Shown in pieces: positions 24,374 to 30,684 of a stretch of DNA of 30,684 nucleotides. The DNA is from CAYZHV01 sp046541355. Lineage in GTDB: Bacteria; Spirochaetota; Spirochaetia; DSM-27196; Alkalispirochaetaceae. Location of the stretch: the NCBI GenBank assembly GCA_046541355.1, contig JBKHDM010000033.1, positions 1 to 30,684 of the forward strand. The letters run 5' to 3'. The notes beneath the pieces are model-generated. The model was not told the origin of the DNA and searched no databases. It saw only the letters and a list, made by a program, of their open reading frames with translations. The position numbers were made by a program, and so were the translations under genes. The number at the start of each line of letters is the position of its first letter. Position 1 is the first letter of the stretch.

Positions 24374-25449
24374 TACGGCCCCACCTCCACCACCGCGACC
24401 GTCTCCCCCGAGGCGAGGACGAGCAGGGCGCCGTCGGCAAAGATTCGCAGATCGCCGGGCAGGCCGGAGCCGAGAAAGAGCGGCCGCCTCTCCTCGTCGA
24501 AGATCCTCAGTTCCGTCTCTCCTCCTCCGGAGCGACGGAGGGTGTAGGCGGCCACCCGGGACTCCGGGAAGTAGACCGCGTCGCCGAGACCCGCCTCCTC
24601 GTAGCTGTCAAGGGGGGTAGCGTCGAGATGAGAGCGCAGCTCCACACCCCCCGCAAGCTCGACAGCGACAACGGCCGGCGAAAGCACCGCGAGCGCCTCG
24701 GAGCGAACCGAAGGCTCGTCGACCTCCTCTGTCCAGCGACGCTGCGCCTCCTCCCCGGACAGATCGTAGAGGGTGAGACTCTGGGGATCGAGACCTGAGC
24801 GTACCAGGAGGCTCTCTCCATCGTGTGAAAAGGCGAGATCGTAGACCACCGACGCCTCGGCTTCCGGCAGTCGCAGCTCCTGCCACTCCTGCTCCCCCTC
24901 CTTGAGGTAGAGCGTCCCGCTCAGGAATCCGACAGCCCGCGCTCCCGGAGTCGCGTCAAACGCGGTGACCGGCGTTACCTCGCCGACACTCCATACTCTC
25001 TCCCCGGTCTCGTCATACTCGCTCAAGGTGTAGCCGTCGGCGTGGAGGAGAAAGAGCCCCGTTGATCGACCAAACGGGAAGCCCTCTGATCCGAGAGAGA
25101 ACAGCGGCTCTCCATAGCTCGACTGTACCAGAAGATTCGCGGGAGCCTCCGGGTAGTTGATAAAACCCCAGTCGGTTGCGGCAATGCCGTACGCTCGACG
25201 CCGGCTTAAACGGACCTGCCGATTGGCGAGGTCGAGGTAGCCGAGGTAGTCACCGGAGTGTGCAAGAAGTGTCTCAGGAAGCTGTGCGGAGTCCGGGGCC
25301 GGATAAACGCTTACCAGCCGGCCCTCCTCGAGGGACGCGGCGTAGCGGGGAGAAAACTCGTAGCCGCCTCCGGTGGAGATCGGAAAGGCAATGGCAAACA
25401 GAAGGGCAGCGAGAAGGGCGAAGAAGAGCATCGGAAGCGGGCGATTCAT
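24373..25449 (-). CDS. Membrane-anchored protein, probable beta-propeller
   Basis: No family was recognised with confidence. The 358-residue product has an N-terminal hydrophobic segment (about 5-24, LPMLFFALLAALLFAIAFPI) that can act as signal anchor. A beta-rich extracytoplasmic part follows, with repeats of about 40-45 residues resembling WD/propeller blades (YDLAFSHDGESLLVRSG, LYDLSGEEAQRRW, AVVAVELAGGVELRSH, LRIFADGALLVLASGETVAVVEV). The codon use resembles the neighbours. It is sandwiched between a helical cytosolic protein and the degenerate LytM protein, with very short gaps, suggesting that these products work together in the envelope. Confidence 0.7.
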   Translation of the reverse strand: MNRPLPMLFFALLAALLFAIAFPISTGGGYEFSPRYAASLEEGRLVSVYPAPDSAQLPETLLAHSGDYLGYLDLANRQVRLSRRRAYGIAATDWGFINYPEAPANLLVQSSYGEPLFSLGSEGFPFGRSTGLFLLHADGYTLSEYDETGERVWSVGEVTPVTAFDATPGARAVGFLSGTLYLKEGEQEWQELRLPEAEASVVYDLAFSHDGESLLVRSGLDPQSLTLYDLSGEEAQRRWTEEVDEPSVRSEALAVLSPAVVAVELAGGVELRSHLDATPLDSYEEAGLGDAVYFPESRVAAYTLRRSGGGETELRIFDEERRPLFLGSGLPGDLRIFADGALLVLASGETVAVVEVGP

Positions 25450-25452
25450 GGA

Positions 25453-26265
25453 TCAGGATTTCGCCTGCTGTTTTCCGTTACGCTTTTCGTCGGAGGTCAG
25501 CTGGGACTTCCAGACTTCGAGCTTTTTCTTGACCTGCTCCGCCGCGTCCGGCTCGCTGAGAATCGTGTGGATTCTCCTGAGGGCTGAGAGAAAGGCCACC
25601 CCCGTCTTGAAGTCGTCGATCCGGTTGGTTGAAAGCTCATACCGCTCACGATACCGGTCGGCGGAGCTCATGAGCAGTTCCTTTACCAGTTCGAGATGGG
25701 CAAGACGCTGCCTGTAGCCCTCGACCCGCGGGTCGAGCTTTCCAACGACAGTCTTGAAGTCTACGATGTTTTTTGCGACCGTCGTAAATCGCCCTTCGAG
25801 CTCTACAAAGGACCATTTCCACTTGCTCTTAGCCCCAAAGGACTCCTCGACCGACTGGATAGTGAAGCCGAGTTTTCGAATCAGGTCGTAGCGCTTCTGA
25901 TCGTCGATTCCCTCGATCATCGCGAGACGGTCCTCGTAGTCGCTGAAGGGGGCGTCGACGTAGCTGGAGACCACGTCCTCGAGATAGATAACACTCTGGT
26001 AGCAGCTCTTACGCGCTTCATTGAGAAAGTTGTCAGCCTTGACGCCAAGGAGGGCGATGGAAACCCGGTTCTGCAGCAGATAGTAGGAGGCGAGGTTCAA
26101 CCGTTCCTCGGCGAGGGTGACCCGCTTGTAGGGTGTGCCGGTATCATCATCACTCAGGATCTTCTGTATACTCTGTTCCCGCTGCAGAATCGCCTCGGCG
26201 GCCTGCTTGTACTCCTTGATCCGCTCGTAGTACTGCTGGCGCGCTTCGTCGCTAATTTTGCCCAT
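25453..26265 (-). CDS. Conserved-looking helical protein of unknown function
   Basis: The 270-residue product is hydrophilic, charged and almost wholly helical by residue pattern, with no signal peptide or membrane helix. Features are a Tyr/Lys-rich N-terminal helix (EARQQYYERIKEYKQAAEAI), a central ASYYLLQNRVSIALLGVKADNFLNEARKSCYQSVIYLEDVVSSYVD segment, and a basic tail ending KRNGKQQAKS. No catalytic motif is apparent. The ATG at 26265 has AGGA about 7 nt upstream, and the gene starts 8 nt after recN. It may be a spirochaete-restricted protein; I cannot assign a role. Confidence 0.75.
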   Translation of the reverse strand: MGKISDEARQQYYERIKEYKQAAEAILQREQSIQKILSDDDTGTPYKRVTLAEERLNLASYYLLQNRVSIALLGVKADNFLNEARKSCYQSVIYLEDVVSSYVDAPFSDYEDRLAMIEGIDDQKRYDLIRKLGFTIQSVEESFGAKSKWKWSFVELEGRFTTVAKNIVDFKTVVGKLDPRVEGYRQRLAHLELVKELLMSSADRYRERYELSTNRIDDFKTGVAFLSALRRIHTILSEPDAAEQVKKKLEVWKSQLTSDEKRNGKQQAKS

Positions 26266-26273
26266 TGTCGATC

Positions 26274-27971
26274 CTAGTCCAAGTTTCCCATAGTATAACG
26301 GGAAAGAAGCTCTTTTGCGTGATTCAGGGAAACTTCCGCCTCCTTATCTCCCGACAGCATACGCGCAATCTCGCTTATTCGCTCACTCTGGTCAAGTAAT
26401 CGGGCGGAGACGACGGTTTTCTCCTCGACCAGCTCCTTTTCTATACGAATCTGACCGCTCGCCCGGGCGGCGATCGAGGCGATGTGGGTGATCGCGATTA
26501 CCTGGCGGTGCTCGGCGAGACGGGCGAGATGTTCACCGAGGGCAACCGCGACCTCCCCGCCCACCCCGGTGTCGACCTCGTCAAAGACGAGGGTGGTGAC
26601 GGTGTCGGAGGCAGCGAGGATACTCTTGATCGCGAGCATCACCCGAGAGATCTCGCCTCCTGAGGCGATGCTGGTAAGGGGCTTTGACGGCTCCCCGGGA
26701 TTCGGTGCGATCATGAACGCGACCTTGTCTATCCCGGCGGGACCACAGACCGGGCGCCCCCGTTCGCTCTGCTTCTGCTCCACCCGCACCGTAAAATGCG
26801 CCTTTTCCATCGCCAGGGTGCGAAGGATCCCCTCGATCTCTCCCTGGAGCTTGCCGGCGGCGGCGGTGCGCCGGGCGGAGAGGTCCCGGGCCGATCGGTA
26901 GAGCTCCTGTTCCTCCTCCCCGATCCGCTTCGATAGATCTTCCCTGTGCGCCTCGGCGTTGGAAAGCCGGTCGATCTCCTCCCGGGCGTGTTCCGCGTAG
27001 GCGAGGACCTCCTCGACCGACGGGCCGTACTTCTTCTCGAGGCGGTGGATCTGGGCGAGGCGGGATTCACACTCCTCGAGTCTCCCGGGATCGAAGGCCA
27101 TAGTCGAGGCGTAGTCTCTCACGGAGTCCACAATATCCTCCACCTCGAAAAAGGCGCTCTCCAGCCGGCCTGCGAGCTCCGAGAGGGAGCCGTCTATCTC
27201 ACTGATACCGTTGAGAAGGGAGCGGCTCTTTCGAATCGTGCCGATCGCGCCGCCCCGGGACTCGTTCATCAGCTCCTGAAACTCCTCAACCAGCGCATGG
27301 AGTCGCTCGTACTGCCCGAGAAGCTGCTTTTCCTGATGCAGCTGCTCCTCCTCACCCGGCTGCAGGCGCGCCCCCTCGATCTCTTTGACCGCAAACTCCA
27401 GCAGCTCGAGCTCCCGGGCACGGTCGCGCTCCTTAGCGCTGAGCGCCTCAAGCCGTCGCCGCAGCTCCCCGATCTCGATAAAGCGTCTTCGCACCTCACC
27501 GGCGAGCTCCTCGCATTCGGCGTACCGGTCGAGAAGCTTGCGGTGGTTCTCCTCGTTAAAGAGGGACTGATGCTCATGCTGGCTGTGGAGGTCGACGAGA
27601 AGCTCCGCAAACTCCGCGAGGTCCGAGCGGGTAACAGGAACGTTCTGGATGTAGATCCCCCCGCGTCCCTGACGCTTGACGGTGCGCCGGACGATGACCG
27701 CTCCCTCCTCCGCGGCGATATCACGCTCGTCGAGCCACTCACCTGCCTCCCGGTTCGACCCGACGTTGAAGACGCCGGAGATAATCGCCTCCTCCTTTCC
27801 CGCCCGGATTGCGTCTACCTCCGCCTTTCCCCCGAGGATGACCGAGAGCGCGCCGAGGAGGAGGGACTTTCCGGCACCGGTCTCACCGGTGAGAACCGTG
27901 AAGCCTTCGCTGAGGGAGAGAGAGAGATTTTCTACGAGGGCGTAGTTGCGGACCGACAGCTCTTCAAGCAC
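26274..27971 (-). CDS. recN: DNA repair protein RecN (SMC-like ATPase)
   Basis: RecN is an SMC-family ATPase that holds DNA ends and sister chromatids together during double-strand-break repair. The 565-residue product has Walker A LTGETGAGKSLLLGAL (about 27-42), two coiled-coil arms (about 155-365) around a central non-coiled region, the ABC signature ASGGEISRVMLAIKSIL, and Walker B TTLVFDEVDTGVGG followed by the H-loop VIAITHIASIAA. Length is typical (550-570). The start is GTG, overlapping the end of nadK by 8 nt. Confidence 0.98.
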   Translation of the reverse strand: MLEELSVRNYALVENLSLSLSEGFTVLTGETGAGKSLLLGALSVILGGKAEVDAIRAGKEEAIISGVFNVGSNREAGEWLDERDIAAEEGAVIVRRTVKRQGRGGIYIQNVPVTRSDLAEFAELLVDLHSQHEHQSLFNEENHRKLLDRYAECEELAGEVRRRFIEIGELRRRLEALSAKERDRARELELLEFAVKEIEGARLQPGEEEQLHQEKQLLGQYERLHALVEEFQELMNESRGGAIGTIRKSRSLLNGISEIDGSLSELAGRLESAFFEVEDIVDSVRDYASTMAFDPGRLEECESRLAQIHRLEKKYGPSVEEVLAYAEHAREEIDRLSNAEAHREDLSKRIGEEEQELYRSARDLSARRTAAAGKLQGEIEGILRTLAMEKAHFTVRVEQKQSERGRPVCGPAGIDKVAFMIAPNPGEPSKPLTSIASGGEISRVMLAIKSILAASDTVTTLVFDEVDTGVGGEVAVALGEHLARLAEHRQVIAITHIASIAARASGQIRIEKELVEEKTVVSARLLDQSERISEIARMLSGDKEAEVSLNHAKELLSRYTMGNLD

Positions 27972-28824
27972 TCCCGGGGCCTCCCGACCAGTTCAGTTTG
28001 GTACGAAGCACTTCGTAGAAGGTACGTCGATGGCTGCGGACGATCGCCGCACGCTCCGCCATCTGTCGTATTACCACTCGATCAAAAGGCTCGAGGGGTG
28101 TGAGGCTCTGACCGTCCACAGTCAGGACGACGTTGGTCCGCTGACGCTCGGCGATTTCAATGTTTACAACTTCGTCCGCAGGAATCACCAGGGGTCGGTG
28201 GGAGAGGGTGTGGGGGCAGATCGGGTTGAGGATCATCGCCTCCATCTCCGGGTGGAGGATCGGCCCCCCTGCGGCAGCAGAGTAAGCGGTGGAACCAGTG
28301 GGTGTGGCTATGATCATCCCGTCCGCCCGATAGTGGCCAAGAAACTGATCCCCGAGGTGGACCGTCAGATTGACGATCTTGGAGATGCCCCCGGCTGAAA
28401 TGACCGCGTCGTTCAGCCCTACGAAACTCGAAATCGCGCTGTCCCGACGGTAGACCGATACTTCGAGGATCAGCCGCTTTCCGGCGTCAATCTTGCCGTC
28501 CCGAAACTTCAGAAAGGCGTCCCGCCACTCCTCCCTCGTCACCTCGGTGATAAAGCCGAAGATACCGAGGTTTACCGGCAGAATCGGCACCGTGTGGGAT
28601 GAGAGGATCCGCGAGGCGAACAGCACCGTTCCATCACCACCGAGGGAGATAGCGAGGTCGAATCGCTTATCCGGCGGATCGGTTACCGGGGTGCCATCGT
28701 AGGCAAAGAGGGTAGTCTTGATCCCCTCCCCCCGAAGATACTCCTCGATCTCCTCGGCGAGGCCCCGAGCCTCCCGTTTGCCGGTGTTTGCGATTATCAG
28801 GACGCTGCCGATAGTTCTGCCCAT
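27964..28824 (-). CDS. nadK: NAD kinase NadK
   Basis: NadK phosphorylates NAD to NADP in the cytoplasm. The 286-residue product has the GGDGT motif in AISLGGDGTVLFA (about 58-70), the NE/D-type motif LNDAVIS (about 137-143), and the Gly-rich TPTGSTAYSAAAGGPI (about 174-189), which are the three family signatures. Length is typical. The ATG at 28824 has no Shine-Dalgarno sequence upstream, and the promoter lies so close that the mRNA would be nearly leaderless. It leads the nadK-recN group. Confidence 0.97.
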   Translation of the reverse strand: MGRTIGSVLIIANTGKREARGLAEEIEEYLRGEGIKTTLFAYDGTPVTDPPDKRFDLAISLGGDGTVLFASRILSSHTVPILPVNLGIFGFITEVTREEWRDAFLKFRDGKIDAGKRLILEVSVYRRDSAISSFVGLNDAVISAGGISKIVNLTVHLGDQFLGHYRADGMIIATPTGSTAYSAAAGGPILHPEMEAMILNPICPHTLSHRPLVIPADEVVNIEIAERQRTNVVLTVDGQSLTPLEPFDRVVIRQMAERAAIVRSHRRTFYEVLRTKLNWSGGPGSA

Positions 28825-28834
28825 GAGCGGTAAA

Positions 28835-28863
28835 ACTATATATACACCCTGATCAGGTGTAAA
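28835..28863 (-). promoter_or_regulatory. nadK promoter with embedded palindrome
   Basis: On the minus strand TTTACA (28863-28858), exactly 17 bases, then TATAGT (28840-28835), each 5 of 6 matches to the sigma-70 consensus. The -10 ends 10 nt before the nadK ATG, so transcription would begin about 3-5 nt upstream of it. The inverted repeat TACACC-N7-GGTGTA (28843-28861), with an inner palindrome CCTGATCAGG, covers the -35 edge and spacer, the place of a repressor site. A terminator for the upstream gene is the alternative reading. Confidence 0.7.
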
Positions 28864-28866
28864 GCT

Positions 28867-29895
28867 TCACGGAAGCGTAGAGAGCACCCGCTTTAGCTGG
28901 TCGATCTCCTTGTTCGGCAGCATCGGGTAGATCGGGAATCTGAGTGTCCGCATGGCGAACCTTCTCGCCTCAGGGTAACTGCCCTCGCCTTGCGCAGCTT
29001 CGAGACGATTCTCGATCTCCCCAAGGTCAAAGGCGGGCTGGGTGGAAACCCCGTGCTTTTTCGCGTACTGCTGCACCTCCGCGACGCTGCCGTCCACGAG
29101 AACCGGCAGTGTCATCCAGACGTTTTCCCCGTCCCCGGGCTGGGCAGGGATGCGGTGACGGCTCCTCTGGAGCGCTCGCACCAGGACGCCGGCAATCTCC
29201 CGGCGCCGGGAAAGAAAGTGCTCGAGCTGTCTGAGCTGGGTCAGACCGAGGGCGGCGTTCATGTCCGAAAGAAGGATATCCGGGGGAAATCCGTCTACCA
29301 CGTTAGTCAGGATCGCCTTATCCCGGGTGTTTCTGCATATCACCGCACCCCCACCGCCGGCGGTGATAACCCCTTCATGGCCGAGGCTCGTCACCAGAAA
29401 GCGCCCGGCGCTACCCGCCGGGGACTCACCCACATATCCGCCGATCCCCGAGGTGATATCCTCGACAATCGGGATCTCGAGCTCAGGGAGGGCGTCGTAG
29501 TCAGGGATAAAGCCAAGGGTCGTATCGAGAATAACTGCGTCCGCGCCCACGGCGAGATCGGCGAGCTTCGAGGCGGTAATCACCGGAGCCGCCTCCGAGA
29601 CATCAACGAACCGCGGCGTGAGGCCCAACTCCGAGAGAACCGTAGCGTAGACCCCCGGAGCGAGGGGAGAGAGCACGACGGTTGCGCCCGGTTCGAGTTC
29701 CAGAGCCCGAAGCGCAACCTCCACGCTCCTGGTGTACTCACCGAAGGCAAATCCGCCCTGGAGGCCGAGGGTCGCGGCGAGGCTCTTTACGAACTCCCGG
29801 TTCGTGGTTCCTGGATGTAACTCATCTGAGAGCATGCGGGAGAGGACCGAATCCATATCCGCACGTTTGATCGAGGGACGACTGAATTTCACCAT
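28867..29895 (-). CDS. DegT/DnrJ/EryC1-family aminotransferase homologue lacking PLP lysine
   Basis: The product (342 aa from the ATG at 29895) resembles fold-type I sugar aminotransferases of the DegT/AHBA family: FSRPSI at the start, a PLP-binding Asp in IVEDITSGIGGYVG (Asp146), and the Gly-rich TAGGGGAVI after the active-site loop. Active members have SFHxxKxLTTGEGG; here the loop is TSLGHEGVITAGGGG, with Gly175 in the lysine position and no nearby Lys. Transamination by the normal mechanism is therefore unlikely. The 29952 start would overlap cheW by 41 nt; the chosen start gives the usual family beginning. It follows cheW, and nadK begins 42 nt after it. Function unknown. Confidence 0.82.
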   Translation of the reverse strand: MVKFSRPSIKRADMDSVLSRMLSDELHPGTTNREFVKSLAATLGLQGGFAFGEYTRSVEVALRALELEPGATVVLSPLAPGVYATVLSELGLTPRFVDVSEAAPVITASKLADLAVGADAVILDTTLGFIPDYDALPELEIPIVEDITSGIGGYVGESPAGSAGRFLVTSLGHEGVITAGGGGAVICRNTRDKAILTNVVDGFPPDILLSDMNAALGLTQLRQLEHFLSRRREIAGVLVRALQRSRHRIPAQPGDGENVWMTLPVLVDGSVAEVQQYAKKHGVSTQPAFDLGEIENRLEAAQGEGSYPEARRFAMRTLRFPIYPMLPNKEIDQLKRVLSTLP

Positions 29896-29911
29896 ACTAT
29901 GTTCTGCTACG

Positions 29912-30397
29912 TTACTGGGCGATCGACTCGAGGCGCTCGAGTTCACGGACATTAAATAGACGGTTAATATCGAGGATGATCAGATACCCCTCTTCGCGAT
30001 GAACAACCCCCTCGATATACTCAGCTCCGATACCCGAGAGCATCTCCGGCGGAGACTGGATCTGCCCCAGCTGGATCGTCATCACCCGGGAGACCTTGTC
30101 GATAATCACCGCCAGGTGCATCCCCTCGATATTGACGATCACAAAGCCGCTGAGAAGCTTGTCTTCCTCGCTAAGTTCCGGTCGCCGCAGATGGAACCGT
30201 TTGTGGAGGTTGATGACAGGAATGATCTCGCCCCGGAGGTTGAAAATCCCCTCAACGTAGCCGGGAGAGTTCGGAATCGCCCGGACATCTTCAACCTTTA
30301 CAATGCCCTCGACCTGCATGATGTCGATCCCGTACTGCTCGTTACCGAGCTGAAAGGTCACAAGCTGAAGCTCTTTCGTTTCGCCGGAGATTGCCAT
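29912..30397 (-). CDS. cheW: Chemotaxis coupling protein CheW
   Basis: CheW links chemoreceptors to the kinase CheA in the cytoplasmic signalling array. The product (161 aa from the ATG at 30397) is a single CheW domain: LVTFQLGNEQYGIDIMQVEGIVK, IPNSPGYVEGIFNLRGEIIPVINL (the conserved N-L-R-G-x-I-x-P-V motif) and a C-terminal EYIEGVVHREEGYLIILDINRLF. The 30463 start adds 22 non-conserved residues through a G7 tract, so the shorter form is preferred. An AAGGGG lies only one base before the ATG, an unusually close ribosome site. No other che gene is in the window. Confidence 0.94.
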   Translation of the reverse strand: MAISGETKELQLVTFQLGNEQYGIDIMQVEGIVKVEDVRAIPNSPGYVEGIFNLRGEIIPVINLHKRFHLRRPELSEEDKLLSGFVIVNIEGMHLAVIIDKVSRVMTIQLGQIQSPPEMLSGIGAEYIEGVVHREEGYLIILDINRLFNVRELERLESIAQ

Positions 30398-30491
30398 ACC
30401 CCTTAGATTACAGGATATTCGCCTCTCAGAAAAGAGCGTGAATACCCCCCCATAGCCCGACAAAGCGCCAAGCCCCCGACGATGCGCCGGG

Positions 30492-30533
30492 CCCCGCCGG
30501 CCCCGCCCTGCCCCGGCCGCCCCGCCTTGCCCC
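30492..30533 (-). other. G-quadruplex-type motif (five GGGG tracts)
   Basis: On the minus strand five GGGG tracts (plus-strand CCCC at 30492, 30501, 30511, 30520 and 30530) are separated by loops of 5, 6, 5 and 6 bases. This fits the standard G4 pattern with one spare tract. Spacing is 9-10 bp, about one helical turn. It lies about 95-135 nt upstream of cheW on its coding strand. Confidence 0.7.
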
Positions 30534-30590
30534 GCCCGGCCGGCGAGCAGACACGGGGCGGAGGCTCATAATCACCGGCCCACCACGCCA

Positions 30591-30642
30591 GGCCGGCTCC
30601 AGGCAAAAAAAGCCCCTTCCGCCGGCCGGGCCGGCTCCAGGC
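30591..30642. repeat. 14-bp direct repeats flanking a GC palindrome
   Basis: GGCCGGCTCCAGGC occurs at 30591-30604 and 30629-30642. Between and overlapping the copies are a run of seven A (30605-30611) and the inverted repeat GCCGGCC-G-GGCCGGC (30621-30635). Confidence 0.75.
30605..30631 (-). terminator. Possible intrinsic terminator of an upstream minus-strand gene
   Basis: On the minus strand GCCC...GGGGC can form a short GC stem (30631-30612, about 12-nt loop with further pairing) followed at once by T7 (30611-30605). Any gene it serves lies beyond the window edge. The stem is short, so the call is tentative. Confidence 0.35.
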
Positions 30643-30645
30643 TAC

Positions 30646-30666
30646 GTGTTTGCCCGAGGCAAACAC
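30646..30666. repeat. Perfect inverted repeat GTGTTTGCC-CGA-GGCAAACAC
   Basis: A 9-bp perfect dyad with a 3-nt centre near the window edge. Neither strand has a T-run after it, so it may be an operator or an mRNA hairpin; the gene it belongs to is not visible. Confidence 0.7.
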
Positions 30667-30684
30667 TTGGGTGCCCGGGCCGGT

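Noticed and set aside
30403..30666. 87-residue minus-strand open frame upstream of cheW
   Set aside because: It runs through the G4 and repeat region, is dominated by Gly, Arg and Pro from GC-rich repeats, has no family resemblance, and overlaps the cheW leader.

Overview
The window is a chromosomal segment of a spirochaete, most likely a free-living, fairly GC-rich member of the Spirochaeta/Treponema side of the phylum. Supporting signs are the order of the gene blocks (a short division cluster running into xer/dprA/hslVU and then the flgBC-fliEFGHI motor genes), a FliG of the motor-operon type, and a GH57 branching enzyme paired with a DUF4912 protein. From memory this order resembles Treponema pallidum; no comparison could be run. 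All 29 genes lie on the minus strand, so transcription runs from high to low coordinates. No tRNA, rRNA, CRISPR array, insertion sequence or phage gene was seen.

In transcription order: (1) 30684-30398 is a non-coding, very GC-rich stretch with a G-quadruplex-type motif, short repeats and a perfect inverted repeat. (2) 30397-28867 holds cheW and a DegT/AHBA-type aminotransferase relative that lacks the PLP lysine. (3) 28863-23489 holds nadK, recN and three genes of unknown function: a helical cytosolic protein, a membrane-anchored probable beta-propeller and an exported degenerate M23/LytM protein. It starts from a near-consensus promoter that would give an almost leaderless nadK mRNA. (4) 23448-21066 holds a DUF4912 protein and a GH57 glucan branching enzyme behind their own TTGACA-type promoter. 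(5) 20914-6659 is a tightly overlapped operon: mraZ, rsmH, ftsL-like, murF, mraY, ftsW, ftsQ, ftsA, ftsZ, xerD, a TPR lipoprotein, dprA, xerC, hslV, hslU. It starts from a TTGACA/TACTAT promoter followed by 10-bp-phased MraZ boxes. (6) 6616-1 is the flagellar basal-body/export operon flgB, flgC, fliE, fliF, fliG, fliH, fliI (fliI runs off the window edge), led by a near-perfect sigma-28 promoter.

Functionally the window joins cell-wall synthesis and septation (MurF, MraY, FtsW, FtsQ, FtsL, FtsA, FtsZ, self-regulated by MraZ), chromosome resolution and DNA processing (XerC, XerD, DprA, RecN), proteolysis (HslUV) and motility/chemotaxis (CheW, basal body, switch, export ATPase). The division cluster is reduced: ftsI, murE, murD, murG, murC and ddl are absent from it.

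Most genes are core and well known. No complete new defence or mobile system was found. The new-looking material is regulatory (MraZ operator, sigma-28 control of the rod/ring operon, leaderless nadK promoter with palindrome, paired hairpins between flgC and fliE, G4 region) plus two catalytically degenerate proteins.
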